Assembly: GCA_963732335.1 (NCBI GenBank)
Contig: CAVSZO010000031.1
Location: 62,001 to 126,000 of the forward strand
DNA from: Desertimonas sp963732335
Lineage (GTDB): Bacteria > Actinomycetota > Acidimicrobiia > Acidimicrobiales > Ilumatobacteraceae
DNA: 64,000 nt
Reading direction: 5' to 3'
The position numbers were made by a program, and so were the translations under genes. Within the stretch, counting starts at the first letter, position 1. Every line of letters starts with the position of its first letter. The notes beneath the pieces were generated by a model. That model saw nothing but the letters and a program-made list of their open reading frames with translations, had not been told where the DNA came from and ran no database searches. Shown piece after piece: positions 45,343 to 56,318 of this stretch.

Positions 45343-46280
45343 TCAACTCCGGACGCCGCTGACGAATAGCGGCGCAGATCGGCGAGGGCGTCACCGACCA
45401 GTTCGATCGTCGCCGTGGTGATCGGGTCGAGGACGAGTTGCAGGTGCGCCGCCCCTGCGTCAGCGAGGGCGGCGAGGTGGGCGGCGATGTCCTCCGTCGA
45501 GCCCACGACGGGAGCCGGGCTCTCCTCGGAGTAGTGGCCCATCAGCCTTCCCGCGCCTCCGGCGAGCCGTACGAGTACCGCGGCGCTGGCGTCGAGCGTC
45601 GCAGGATCGCGCCCGGCGGCCCGGGCCAGCTCGTCGACCCGAGCCCGTTGCTGGCGGAACCCCTCGATGGTGTTGCCGTAGTGGCTGTACCAGACGTTCC
45701 AGCCGTCGACGACCGGCAGGGCGATCGACAGCATCCGTGGCCCAGTCGACCCGATCATCAGCGGAGGACCGCCGGGCCGCGTGGGCGGTGGGTCGAGCAC
45801 ACAGGCGTCCAGCCGGTGGAACTCGCCGTCGAAGTCGATCCTGCCGTCGCGAAGGAGCGTGCTGATGATCGTCAACGCCTCGGCGAAGCGGTCGACACGG
45901 CGGTCGAACGGGAAGCCGAAGGCCCGGTACTCGCGCTCGTTCCACCCGGCGCCGAGGCCGACGATCAGCCGCCCGCCGGAGATCCCGTCAACGGTCGCCG
46001 CCTGCTTGGCGAGCATCGCCGGGGCGTGGAACCCGATCGAGGCGACGAGCGGTCCGAGCTCGACACGCTCGGTGACGGCGGCGAGGGCGGCGAGCGTCGT
46101 CCACACCTCCCACGGGCCGCGCGTGATGCCTCCCGGGAGGTCGTAGAGCAGGTGGTCGCCATACCAGATCGAGTCGAAGCCGACAGCCTCGGCGGTACGC
46201 GCCATCACGATCAGTTCCGGCCACGACACACGTCGTTCGACTTCGGGGAGTTGCACCCCCACCCGTACGGCCGGCGACAT
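45343..46280 (-). CDS. LLM-class F420-dependent oxidoreductase
   Basis: About 312 residues from ATG at 46280 (MSPAVRVGVQLPEVERRVSW). Luciferase-like family markers are AEAVGFDSIWYGDHLLYDLP, VELGPLVASIGFHAPAMLAK, GRLIVGLGAGWNEREYRAFG and PPLMIGSTGPRMLSIAL. In actinobacteria these TIM-barrel enzymes use coenzyme F420. The frame stays open into the next gene, but one indel near 45370 restores the natural end (LADLAPLFVSGVRS, stop at 45343). It is divergent from the TIGR03084 gene, with 167 bp between. Confidence 0.9.
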
Positions 46281-46447
46281 CGAGCGATCGTAGGCCCGGC
46301 TCGGACCGCGCCAATTCCACACAAAGCGCTCCAGCGAGCAGTTTTCTCGCCGCTGACGGCGCTCTGTGCTCAGAATCGTGCGAGGTCGACGGACAGAAAC
46401 AAGCGGGCGCGCTTGATTGTTTCGCGGTCGTTTGGCAGTGTTGACCC

Positions 46448-47236
46448 GTGGCCGACGTGGTTGCGTTGCTGGCCGACCTCGCCGCCGAGAGCGACGTGCT
46501 CGACGCCCTGGTCCGTGACCTCGCCGACGCCGAGTGGCGCACGGAGACCCCAGCGCCGGGCTGGACGGTCGCCCACCAGATCGCCCATCTCGGCTGGACC
46601 GACGAGCTGGCGATCCTCGCGGCGACCGATGCCGATGCCTTCACGGTCGCCGTCGCCGAGCTGATCGACGGCTCGGTCTCGATCGACGACTCCGCCGCCA
46701 GCCGTGCCGATTGCCCGCCGGCCGACCTGCTGGCGTGGTGGCGCGACTGCAGGGCTCGTCTCGCCGCCGCACTCGGCGAGGTCCCGGCGGGGACGAAGCT
46801 GCCCTGGTTCGGGCCGCCGATGGGTGCGGCGTCGATGGCGACAGCAAGGTTGATGGAGACGTGGGCCCACGGTCAGGACGTCGCCGACGCGCTCGGGGCG
46901 AGTCGCCAGCCCACCGACCGCCTCCGCCACGTCGCCCACATCGGTGTGCGGGCCCGCGACTACGCCTACCGCGTCAACGGACTCACGCCGCCCGCCGAGG
47001 AGTTCCGTGTCGAGCTCGCAGGGCCATCGGGCGACACCTGGGCATGGGGCCCGGAACACGCTGTCCAACGGGTGAGCGGACCGGCCCTCGACTTCTGTTT
47101 GCTCGTCACCCAACGGCGCCACCGCGACGACCTCGCAGTCATGGCCGAGGGGCACGACGCCGAGCAGTGGCTGACGATCGCCCAGGCCTTCGCCGGCCCG
47201 CCCGGTGCCGGTCGTGCCCCTGAGGGTCGCTCGTGA
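46448..47236 (+). CDS. TIGR03084-type DinB/maleylpyruvate-isomerase-like metal-binding protein
   Basis: 262 residues from GTG. The DinB-type four-helix N-terminal domain has TPAPGWTVAHQIAHLGWTDE, with the metal-ligand His in VAHQIAHL, and later ARLMETWAHGQDVADALG with a second His. The C-terminal part reads YAYRVNGLTPPAEEFRVELA. Proteins of this TIGR family precede the AtuA/carboxylase genes in many actinobacteria. Its stop overlaps the AtuA start by 4 bp. A mycothiol-dependent isomerase or related role is possible. Confidence 0.88.
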   Translation: MADVVALLADLAAESDVLDALVRDLADAEWRTETPAPGWTVAHQIAHLGWTDELAILAATDADAFTVAVAELIDGSVSIDDSAASRADCPPADLLAWWRDCRARLAAALGEVPAGTKLPWFGPPMGAASMATARLMETWAHGQDVADALGASRQPTDRLRHVAHIGVRARDYAYRVNGLTPPAEEFRVELAGPSGDTWAWGPEHAVQRVSGPALDFCLLVTQRRHRDDLAVMAEGHDAEQWLTIAQAFAGPPGAGRAPEGRS

Positions 47237-48984
47237 ACCGTCCCTTGCGCATCGGCAACGCGTCCGGGTTCTACGGCGACCGCTTCGCCGCGGTGCGCGA
47301 GATGCTCACGGACGGCGAGCTCGATGTCCTCACCGGTGACTACCTGGCCGAGCTGACGATGCTCATTCTCGGCAAGGACCGCACCAAGGACCCGGGCCTC
47401 GGCTACGCCAAGACGTTCCTCCGCCAGATGGAGGAGTCGCTCGGACTCGCCATTGACCGGGGAGTCAAGATCGTCACCAACGCCGGCGGACTCAACCCGG
47501 CCGGACTGGCCCACCGGCTCCGCCAGCTCGCCGCGTCGTTGGGGGTGGCGGCGAACGTCGCCCACGTCGAGGGCGACGACCTCCTGCCCCGGGCCGACGA
47601 GCTCGGCCTCGGCACGCCGCTCACGGCCAACGCCTATCTCGGCGCTTGGGGGATCGTCGCCTGTCTCGATGCCGGCGCCGACGTCGTGGTCACCGGCCGC
47701 GTCACCGACGCCTCGCTCGTCGTCGGTCCGGCTGCGACGCACTTTGGGTGGGGACGCTCCGACTTCGACGCCCTCGCCGGTGCGACGGTGGCCGGTCACG
47801 TCGTCGAGTGCAGCGCCCAGGCGACTGGCGGCAACTACTCGTTCTTCACCGAGATCGGCGACCTCCGGCGCGCCGGCTTTCCGATCGCCGAGATCCACGC
47901 CGACGGATCGAGTGTGATCACCAAGCACGCCGGGACCGGGGGAGCGGTGACGCTCGAAACCGTCACCGCCCAACTGCTCTACGAGATCGCCGGGGCGCGC
48001 TACGCCGGTCCCGATGTCACCACCCGCTTCGACACGATCGCCCTCGCCGGCGACGGACCGGATCGGGTGCGGATCAGCGGTGTGAGCGGCGAACCGCCGC
48101 CGCCGACGATCAAAGTCGGGATGGCGACGATCGGCGGATTCCGCAACGAGGTCGTGTTCGTGCTCACCGGCGTCGACATCGAGGCCAAGGCGGCACTCGT
48201 CCGCGAGCAGCTCGCCGACTTCGACGCATCCTGGACGCTTGCCCGCACCGACCACGCCGACGCCGCCACCGAGGAGGAGGCGAGCGCCCTGCTGCACTGC
48301 GTCGTTCGCGGTGCAGATCCGAAGGAGATTGGCCGAGCGTTCAGCGGGGCGGCGGTCGAGCTGGCGCTGGCGTCGTACCCCGGCTTCCACGTCACCGCCC
48401 CGCCCGGTGACGCCGAGCCGTACGGGGTGTTCACCGCCGCTCACGTCGCTGCCGCCGACGTCGACCACGTCGCTGTGCTCGCTGACGGCACACGACGGCG
48501 CATCGACCCGCCCCAACAGACGCAGGAGCTGATCGACGTCACCGAGCCGCCGCTGCCTGCGCCGCTCGACGGGCCGACGCGCCGTGTGCCGCTGGGGACG
48601 GTGGCCGGCGCCCGGTCCGGCGACAAGGGTGGCAGCGCCAACGTCGGCGTGTGGGCCCGCACCGACGACGCCTGGCGCTGGCTCGCCAATCACCTCACCG
48701 CCGACGAGCTGCGCCGGCTGCTCCCCGAGGTCGCGTCGCTGCCGGTCACTCGCCACGTGCTGCCCAATCTGCGCGCCATCAACTTCGTCATCGACGGCCT
48801 GCTCGGGCAAGGCGTGGCCTCGAACGCCCGCTTCGACCCGCAGGCCAAGGCGCTCGGCGAGTGGTTGCGATCGCGCCACGTCGACATCCCCGAGGCGCTT
48901 CTTGTGAACCGACGCAACTCTTTGGCGCCTGTGATGACGTTGGTGGCCTCACAGCGACCAATGACACGGATCGCTCCGACGTGA
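47233..48984 (+). CDS. atuA: AtuA-like acyclic terpene utilization protein (DUF1446)
   Basis: 583 residues from GTG. The N-terminal DUF1446 domain has IGNASGFYGDRFAAVREMLT, KIVTNAGGLNPAGLAHRLRQ, TANAYLGAWGIVACLDAGAD, VVTGRVTDASLVVGPAATHF and CSAQATGGNYSFFTEIG. The C-terminal half contains VAGARSGDKGGSANVGVWAR, typical of AtuA. AtuA is needed for citronellol/geraniol catabolism in Pseudomonas; its reaction is not settled. Here it is fused by 4-bp overlaps to the genes before and after. The last 25 residues (LVNRRNSLAPVMTLVASQRP) look unlike the family and may be a shifted tail. Confidence 0.9.
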   Translation: MNRPLRIGNASGFYGDRFAAVREMLTDGELDVLTGDYLAELTMLILGKDRTKDPGLGYAKTFLRQMEESLGLAIDRGVKIVTNAGGLNPAGLAHRLRQLAASLGVAANVAHVEGDDLLPRADELGLGTPLTANAYLGAWGIVACLDAGADVVVTGRVTDASLVVGPAATHFGWGRSDFDALAGATVAGHVVECSAQATGGNYSFFTEIGDLRRAGFPIAEIHADGSSVITKHAGTGGAVTLETVTAQLLYEIAGARYAGPDVTTRFDTIALAGDGPDRVRISGVSGEPPPPTIKVGMATIGGFRNEVVFVLTGVDIEAKAALVREQLADFDASWTLARTDHADAATEEEASALLHCVVRGADPKEIGRAFSGAAVELALASYPGFHVTAPPGDAEPYGVFTAAHVAAADVDHVAVLADGTRRRIDPPQQTQELIDVTEPPLPAPLDGPTRRVPLGTVAGARSGDKGGSANVGVWARTDDAWRWLANHLTADELRRLLPEVASLPVTRHVLPNLRAINFVIDGLLGQGVASNARFDPQAKALGEWLRSRHVDIPEALLVNRRNSLAPVMTLVASQRPMTRIAPT

Positions 48985-50580
48985 CGGTTCTTCGAGTCGA
49001 CCCTCGACACGGGGTCGGCCGAGTTCGCCGCCAATCGCGACGCGATGCTCGGCAGGCTCGCCGAGGTCGACGCCGAACACGCCAAGGCGCTTGCCGGTGG
49101 CGGGCCGAAGTACACCGAGCGGCACCACCAGCGCGGCAAGCTGCTCGCCCGCGAACGCATCGAACTGCTCCTCGACGAGGACTCGCCGTTCCTCGAGCTC
49201 AGCCCGCTGGCGGCCTACGGCTCGCCGTACACCGTCGGGGCCAGCGTCGTCACCGGGATCGGCGTCGTCAGCGGCGTCGAGTGCCTGATCAGCGCCAGCG
49301 ACCCGACGGTGAAAGGGGGCGCGAGCAACCCGTTCACGTTGCGCAAGGCGTTCCGCGCGTCCGACATCGCCTTCGAGAACCGACTGCCGACGATCCATCT
49401 CGTCGAGTCGGGCGGCGCCGATCTGCCCACCCAGAAGGACATCTTCATCCCCGGCGGGCGGACGTTCCGCGACCTCACCCGGGCGTCGGCGCACGGCATC
49501 CCGACGATCGCCCTCGTATTCGGCAACTCGACGGCGGGCGGTGCCTACCTCCCGGGCATGTCCGATCACGTCGTGATGGTCAAGGACCGGGCCAAGGTGT
49601 TCCTCGCCGGGCCGCCGTTGCTGAAGATGGCGACGGGAGAGGAGGCCGACGACGAGTCGCTCGGCGGCGCCGAGATGCACTCCCGAGTCTCCGGGCTCTC
49701 CGACCATCTCGCCGACGACGAGCACGATGCGATCAGGCTCGGGCGGCGCATCGTCGCCCGGCTCAACTGGCGCAAGCTCGGCCCGCCACCCGCCGCCGAG
49801 GTCACCCCGCCCGTCCACGACGAGGAGGATCTCCTCGGCCTCGTGCCGCCGGATCTGAAGATGCCGTTCGACCCGCGGGAGGTGATCGCCCGGATCGTCG
49901 ACGGCTCGGAGTTCGACGAGTTCAAACCGCTCTACGGGTCGTCGTTGGTCACCGGCTGGGCGCGGCTGCACGGATATCCGCTGGGCATCCTCGCCAACGC
50001 TCGTGGCGTGCTGTTCAGCGAGGAGTCGCAGAAGGCGACACAGTTCATCCAGCTCGCCAACCGTGCCGACACCCCGCTGCTGTTCCTCCAGAACACCACC
50101 GGCTACATGGTCGGCAAGGAGTACGAGCAGGGCGGGATCATCAAGCACGGGGCGATGATGATCAACGCCGTCACCAACTCGACCGTCCCGCACCTCACGG
50201 TCACGCTCGGGGCCTCCTACGGGGCCGGCAACTACGGGATGTGCGGACGGGCGTACCAGCCGCGATTTCTGTTCGCCTGGCCGAGCGCCAAGTCGGCGGT
50301 GATGGGGCCGCAGCAACTGGCCGGCGTGCTGTCCATCGTCGCCAGGCAGGCGGCCGCAGCTCGCGGCGAGGACTACGACGAGGATGCCGACGCGGCGATG
50401 CGCGCTGCCGTCGAGGGTCAGATCGAGAGCGAATCGGACGCCCTGGTGATGTCCGGGATGCTCTACGACGACGGGATCATCGATCCCCGCGACACGCGCA
50501 CGGTGCTCGGCATCGCATTGTCAGCCGCCCACAGCGCTCCGGTCGCCGGAACCGAGCGGTTCGGAGTGTTCCGCCCGTGA
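48981..50580 (+). CDS. Acyl-CoA carboxylase, carboxyltransferase (beta) subunit
   Basis: About 532 residues from GTG at 48981, with a shift near 49002 (TVLRS/TLDTGSAEFAANRD). The carboxyltransferase markers are GPKYTERHHQRGKLLARERI, VVSGVECLISASDPTVKGGA, IPTIALVFGNSTAGGAYLPG, NTTGYMVGKEYEQGGIIKHG and TLGASYGAGNYGMCGRAYQP. The sequence fits methylcrotonyl/geranyl-CoA carboxylases more than propionyl-CoA carboxylases. It carboxylates the gamma-position of an enoyl-CoA using the biotinyl alpha subunit encoded next, whose GTG overlaps its stop. Confidence 0.93.
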
Positions 50581-52566
50581 TTAGGTCGGTGCTCGTGGCC
50601 AATCGTGGCGAGATCGCCAGGCGGGTGATGCGGACCTGCCGCGACCTCGGCATCGCCACCGTCGCCGTCCACTCCGATGCCGATCGCCGCTCGCCGCACG
50701 TCGCCGACGCCGATGCGGCCGTGGCGCTGCCCGGCAACACGCCGGCGGACACCTACCTGCGCGGCGACCTGATCATCGACGCGGCGCGCCGCGCCGGTGC
50801 CGACGCCATTCATCCCGGCTACGGCTTCCTGTCCGAGAACGCCGCCTTCGCCGGCGCCGTCGGCGACGCCGGGTTGACGTGGATCGGTCCGCCACCGGCG
50901 GCGATCGCGGCGATGGGCTCGAAGATCGAGGCCAAGCGGCTGATGGCCGCCGCCGGCGTACCGGTCCTCCCCGAGCTGGCCGCCGACGCCGTGACCGACG
51001 GGCGACTTGCCCGTGCTGGTCAAGGCCTCCGCTGGTGGCGGTGGCCGCGGCATGCGCATCGTGCGCTCGCTCGACGTCCTCGACCGCGAGGTCGCCGCGG
51101 CGCAGGCCGAGGCAGCGTCGGCGTTCGGCGACCCGACGGTGTTCTGCGAGGCGTACCTGGCGACGGGACGCCACGTCGAGGTCCAGGTCCTCGCCGATCA
51201 GCACGGCACGGTGTGGGCGCTGGGGGAACGCGAGTGCTCGATCCAGCGCCGCCACCAGAAGGTCATCGAGGAGGCGCCGTCGCCACTCGTCGAGCGGGTG
51301 GCGGGGATGCGCGAGTCGCTGTTCGCCGCCGCCATCGCCGCGGCGCGGGCGATCGGCTACACCGGCGCCGGCACGGTCGAGTTCCTGGCCGGCGACGACG
51401 GCACCTTCTTCTTCCTCGAGATGAACACGCGGCTGCAGGTCGAGCACCCCGTCACGGAGTGCACGACCGGCGTCGATCTCGTCGCCCTGCAGATTCGCAT
51501 CGCCGAGGGCGAACGCCTGCCGCCCGCGCCTCCGGCGCCGTCGGGACACGCCATCGAGGTTCGCCTCTACGCCGAGGACCCCGCCGCCGCCTGGCAACCG
51601 CACAGCGGGACGCTGCACACGTTCGACGTGCCCGGCGTCTCGGCCGAGTTCGCCAACCCCTCGATGCCGGGCATCCGCCTCGACTCCGGCGTCGTCGCCG
51701 GCACCACCGTCGGCATCCACTACGACCCGCTGCTCGCCAAGGTGATCAGCTACGCGCCCGACTCGCGACGAAGCCGCGCGGGCGCTCGCCGGGACACTCG
51801 CACGGTCCCGCATCCACGGCGTCGTCACCAACCGCGACCTGCTCGTGCGCGTGCTGCGCCATCCGGCGTTCCTCGCCGGTGACACCGACACGGCGTTCTT
51901 CGATCGCCACGGGATCGACGCTCTCGCCGAGCCGCTCGCCGGCAAGGACGCCTACCGGCTGTCGGCGTTGGCCGCCGCCCTCGCCGACGCGGCCCGCAAC
52001 CGCGCCGCGTGCAACGGCGCTCGCGCGGCGTGCCGAGCGGGTGGCGCAACGTGCCCAGCGTTCCCGCAGCGCAAGACGTACGACGGCGTGGGCGGCGAGC
52101 ACGACGTCGACTACCGGCTCACTCGCGACGGCCTGCTCGCAGAGGGGTTCGAGGGCGTCGGCCTGGTCGAGGCGACCCCCGAAGATGTCATCCTCGACGT
52201 CGACGGTGTGACCCGACGGTTCGACGTCGCCAGCGCACGGCGACCAATTCGTACGTCGACTCGCCGCTCGGGGCGGTCGCCTTGCGCCGCGTCGAGCGCT
52301 TCGCCGATCCCGCCGACCAGGTCGCCGCCGGATCCCTGCTCGCGCCGCATGCCGGGCGCCGTCTCCCGCATCGAGGTGCGAGGTGGGAGATCGAGTCGAG
52401 CGCGGCCAGCCGCTGCATGTGGCTGGAGGCGATGAAGATGCAGCACCAGATCGACGCCCCGGCGGCTGGGGTCGTCACCGAGCTTCCCGTCCAGCCCGGC
52501 GAGCAGGTCGAAGTCGGGACCGTGCTCGCCGTCGTCGAACCGACAGCACGGAGGGAACGAGGCTGA
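50577..52566 (+). CDS. Acyl-CoA carboxylase, biotin carboxylase plus biotin carrier (alpha) subunit (many frameshifts)
   Basis: About 663 residues over at least six breaks (near 50995, 51770, 52020, 52070, 52240 and 52370). The biotin carboxylase domain begins RSVLVANRGEIARRVMRTCR, with GYGFLSENAAFAGAVGDAGL, the glycine-rich loop KASAGGGGRGMRIVRS and FLEMNTRLQVEHPVTE. The C-terminal carrier domain has the biotinylated Lys in WLEAMKMQHQIDAPAAGVVT. With the beta subunit it forms an alpha-beta carboxylase. The number of breaks reflects sequencing error and not decay, because every segment is conserved. Confidence 0.93.
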
Positions 52567-53728
52567 TGGACTTCACCGAGACCAATGAGCAGCAGGAACT
52601 GCGCCGGGTCGTCGCCGAGCTCTCGGCGAAGTACGGCTGGGAGTACACCCGGGCGAAGGCGGCGACGCACGAGCCGATGGGCGAGCTGTGGGAGGAGGCC
52701 GGCAAACTCGGCTTCCTCGGCGTCAACCTGCCAGCCGAATACGGCGGCGGCGGCGCTGGGATGTACGAGCTGGCGATCGTTGCCGAGGAGCTCAACGCTG
52801 GCGGCACCGGACTGCTGATGATGGTCGTCTCCCCGGCGATCGTCGGGACGATCCTGGCCCGCTTCGGCACCGATCAGCAGCGCGAGCGCTGGTTGCCTGG
52901 CATCGCCAGTGGCGAGTCGATCGTCGCCTTCGGCATCACCGAGGCGGACGCCGGATCGAACTCGCACCGGATCACGACGACGGCCCGTCGCGACGGTGCG
53001 GACTGGATCTCTGTCTGGTCGCAAGACGTTCATCTCCGGTGTCGACCAGGCCGACGCCGTGCTGATCGTCGGACGCACCGGAGGAACGCAATGAGCGGAA
53101 CGTTGCAGCCCGCCCTGTTCCTGGTCCCGACGGACGCGCCGGGCTTCGAGAAAGCGCCGATCGAGATGGACATCACGATGGCGGACCGCCAGTTCCAGCT
53201 GTTCATCGACGACGTCCGCCTCCCGGCCGAGGCACTCGTCGGAGAGGATCCCGATACCGCCCTGTGGCAGTTGTTCGCCGGGCTCAACCCGGAGCGGATC
53301 ATGGCCGCTGCCGGGAGCATCGGCGGGGCGCGCTACGCACTCGACAAGGCCGTCGTGTACGCCAAGCAGCGCCAAGTGTGGGACGTTCCGATCGGCGCCC
53401 ACCAGGGCATCGCCCATCCACTCGCGCAGATCAAGGTCGAGTTGGAGCTCGCCAAGCTGATGCTGCAGAAGGCCGCGACGATCTACGACGCCGGCGACGA
53501 CCGGGGGGCGGGGGAGGCGGCGAACATGGCCAAGTACGCCGCTGCCGAGGTCGCCGTGCGGGCGGTCGACCAGGCCGTGCAGACCCACGGCGGCAACGGA
53601 CTGGCGAGCGAGTACGGGCTCGGGGCGATGCTCGGCTCGTCCGGCTCGGCCGCATCGCCCCGGTCAGCCGCGAGATGCTGCTCAACTTCGTGGCCCAGAC
53701 CAGCCTCGGCCTGCCGAAGTCGTACTGA
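52566..53728 (+). CDS. Acyl-CoA dehydrogenase (frameshifted)
   Basis: About 387 residues; ATG at 52566 overlaps the carboxylase stop by one base. Markers are DFTETNEQQELRRVVAELS, WEEAGKLGFLGVNLPAEYGG, FGITEADAGSNSHRITTTAR, SGRKTFISGVDQADAVLIVG (in the alternate frame), FAGLNPERIMAAAGSIGGAR and QTHGGNGLASEYGLG. The last part (REMLLNFVAQTSLGLPKSY) is in yet another frame. It introduces the double bond before carboxylation, the role of AtuD or isovaleryl-CoA dehydrogenase. Confidence 0.92.
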
Positions 53729-53735
53729 GCTGCGC

Positions 53736-54349
53736 ATGACGACCGCGATGCGCCAGCCGCAACAGGAGCGCAGCCGGGCGACACGCCAGGCGCTCCTCGA
53801 GGCCGCCATCGCCTCGCCTCGGTGAGCTCGGTTGGGGTGCCACGACCGTTGCCGTCGTGGCCGAGCGGGCCGGGGTGTCACGCGGCGCGGCGCAGCACCA
53901 CTTCCCGACCCGCGAGGCGCTGTTCACGGCCGCCATCGACGAGCTGATGGCGGCATGGATCAGCGACCTGCGGATGCACCGCGACGAGCTGCCGGTCGGG
54001 GCCGACCGCATCCGAGTCGTCGTCGAGCGGATCGTCGAGGTGTACACCGGGCCGCTGTTCCGCGCCGCCCTCGAACTGTGGGTGGCGGCGGCGTCGGATG
54101 CTCAGCTGCGCGCCCAGATCGCCCCGTTCGAGCAGCGCATCGGACGAGAGGCCCATCGACTCGCCGTCGAACTGCTCGGCGCCGACGAGTCCCGCCCCGG
54201 GCGTGCGCGAGGCCGTCCAGGCCACGCTCGATCTGGCCCGCGGGCTCGGCTTGGCGAACCTGCTCAGCGACGACAGCCGCCGGCGCTCACGCATCGTCGA
54301 GCACTGGGTGAACACCCTCGAGAGGATGCTCGCCCCGTCCCGACTGTGA
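53736..54349 (+). CDS. TetR-family regulator of the AtuA/carboxylase operon (frameshifted)
   Basis: About 204 residues over three frames (breaks near 53820 and 54195). The HTH reads RSRATRQALLEAAIAS, then VAERAGVSRGAAQHHFPTRE and ALFTAAIDELMAAWIS. The ligand domain ends LDLARGLGLANLLSDDSRRR. It is the last gene of the cluster, 7 bp behind the dehydrogenase, so it is likely the pathway's repressor, sensing an acyl-CoA. No operator was located by eye. Confidence 0.85.
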
Positions 54350-54366
54350 GCGTATCGACCGCGAGA

Positions 54367-55883
54367 TCAGCCGGCCGCAGCGAGCGCGGCGCTCGCCGCG
54401 TTGCGTCCGGGGATGCCGCTGACGCCACCGCCGCGACGGGCGCCGGCGCCGCACACGAAGACGTTGGCGTGCGACGTTTCGACGCCCCAGCGCCCGACGT
54501 CCTCGGCCCGCTCGGCGAACGGCCACTGCAGGTCGCCGTGGAAGATGTGACCGCCCGGCATCCCCAGCCTGGCTTCCACCTCCAACGGTCCGATCGTCTC
54601 GATCGTCGACGCGTCGACGAGGCAGTCCTCGATCGGCTCGGCCAGCACCGAGTCGACGGACGCGAGGGTCGCGGCTCGGGCGCGTGCCAGCGTGGCGACC
54701 GGGTCGTCGCGGAACAGACGGGCGGGCATGTGCAGCCCGAACAGGGTCAGCGTGTGGACTCCAGCGTCGCGAAGTGCAGGCGACAGGATCGACGGATCGG
54801 TCAGCGAGTGGCAATACACCTCGCACGGCGGCAGCTCGGGGATCTCGCCGGCCGCGGCTTGGCGGTAGGCGCGCTCCAGCTGGTCGTAGCCCTCGTTGAT
54901 GTGAAACGTCCCGGTGAAGGCCTGCTCCGGAGTCACCCGAGCGTCGCGCAGCCGCGGTAGCCGGCCGCAGCAGCATGTTGATCTTCAGCTGCGACCCTTC
55001 GGGTGCCGGCGCGGGTGACGGCTCGCCGAGGAGGCGGGCGAGGACGAAGGGGGCGACGTTGGCGAGCACCTGGCGAGCGTGGATGGTGCGGCCATCCGCG
55101 GTCCGCACGGTGGCGGTGGTGCCGTCCGTGTCGACGGCGACGACCTCGGCGCCGGTCTCGATGTCGGCGCCTCGGGAGCGGGCTGCCGCCGCCAGTCCCT
55201 GCGACACCGATCCCATGCCACCGACCGGCACGTCCCACCGGCCCGTGCCTCGGCCGATGACGTGGTACAGGTAGCAGCGGTTGGCCAGCAGTGAAGGATC
55301 ACGAGCGCTGGCAAACGTCCCGACGAGCGCGTCGGTGAGGACGATGCCGCGGATCGTGTCCGAGCTGAAGCGCTCCTCCAACAACTCGCCGAGCGGCCGT
55401 TCGAACAGCGCCTTCCAGGCGTCGTCGTCGCCGACGTGGCGGCGCAGGTCGTCCGCCGACCGCAGCGGCTCGGTCAACGTGGGGAACACCCGCTCGGCCA
55501 CCGCCGTCGTCATCGTCGCGCAGGACGCTCCACGCCTCGGCGTCGTCGCCGAGATCGGCGCGCGTGCCGGCCGGGTCGGAGCCATCAACGAGGATGCCAC
55601 CATCACCGACTGGCGTGTAGGACGCGAACCGGCGGGGGGCGAGCGTCAAGTCGAGTCCGAGCTCCTCGACGATGAGGTCAGGAAGCAGGCTGACGAGGTA
55701 GGCGAACTCCGAGAGGCGGGCACCGTGACCGGCGAACACCTCCACCGAGCGAGCAGCCCCGCCGACGACGTCGTCACGCTCGAGGACGAGCACCGAGCGG
55801 CCGGCCGCGGCGAGGTAGGCGGCTGCCGTCAGCCCGTTGTGCCCACCGCCGATGACGACGGCGTCGTACCGGTCTGATCCCAT
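54367..55883 (-). CDS. Phytoene-desaturase-like FAD/NAD(P)-dependent oxidoreductase (frameshifted)
   Basis: About 505 residues over three frames, breaking near 55530 and 54950. The FAD-binding motif at the start is YDAVVIGGGHNGLTAAAYLA, followed by GRSVLVLERDDVVGGAARSV. The middle has GMGSVSQGLAAAARSRGADI, VAVDTDGTTATVRTADGRTI and LANVAPFVLARLLGEP. The end has GHIFHGDLQWPF and VFVCGAGARRGGGVSGIPGR. It belongs to the CrtI/carotenoid isomerase-like group. Whether it works on a carotenoid or another substrate is unknown. It follows the pca genes on the same strand but has no known role in that pathway. Confidence 0.86.
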
Positions 55884-55940
55884 CGTTCCGAGGCTAGGGC
55901 TGAGGCAACCACTGGGAGCAACGGCCCAGAACCGGGAGCG

Positions 55941-56318
55941 TCACGGCTCCTCGGCGAGGACCTCCTTGGCCACGGTGATCGCCGCGTTGGCGGCGGGGAT
56001 CCCGGCGTAGACGGCGGTGTGCAGGATCACCTCGGTGACCTCCGACGGGGTCAGCCCGTTGCGCAGTCCTGCGCCAATGTGCATCGCCAACTCCTTCTCC
56101 ATCCGCAGGGCGGTGAGCAGGGCGATCGTCACGAGCGATCGCGTCCGCCGGTCGAGCTGGCCGTCCCGGGTCCAGATCGATCCCCACGCCGTCTCGGTGA
56201 TGAAGCGCTGGAAGTCGGCATCGAGCGGCGTGATCGCCGCGTTGGCGCGATCGACGTGCTCGTCGCCGAGAACCTCGCGCCGCACGCGCATCCCCGCGGT
56301 GTAGCGGTCGTCAGCCAT
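55941..56318 (-). CDS. pcaC: 4-carboxymuconolactone decarboxylase
   Basis: 125 residues from ATG at 56318 (MADDRYTAGMRVRREVLGDE). Family markers are TPLDADFQRFITETAWGSIW, RTRSLVTIALLTALRMEKEL and EVTEVILHTAVYAGIPAANA, with the catalytic His in VILHTAVYAG. It converts 4-carboxymuconolactone to beta-ketoadipate enol-lactone. The start overlaps the pcaD stop by 8 bp. Confidence 0.95.
   Translation of the reverse strand: MADDRYTAGMRVRREVLGDEHVDRANAAITPLDADFQRFITETAWGSIWTRDGQLDRRTRSLVTIALLTALRMEKELAMHIGAGLRNGLTPSEVTEVILHTAVYAGIPAANAAITVAKEVLAEEP

Noticed and set aside
46966..48879. Minus-strand open frame of 637 codons opposite atuA
   Set aside because: Antisense shadow of a conserved gene; composition is unlike a protein and no motif is present.
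48651..52211. Plus-strand open frame of 1186 codons across the carboxylase genes
   Set aside because: Most of it is an Arg-rich out-of-frame reading of the carboxyltransferase gene. Only about 50577-50995 of this frame is real (biotin carboxylase start).
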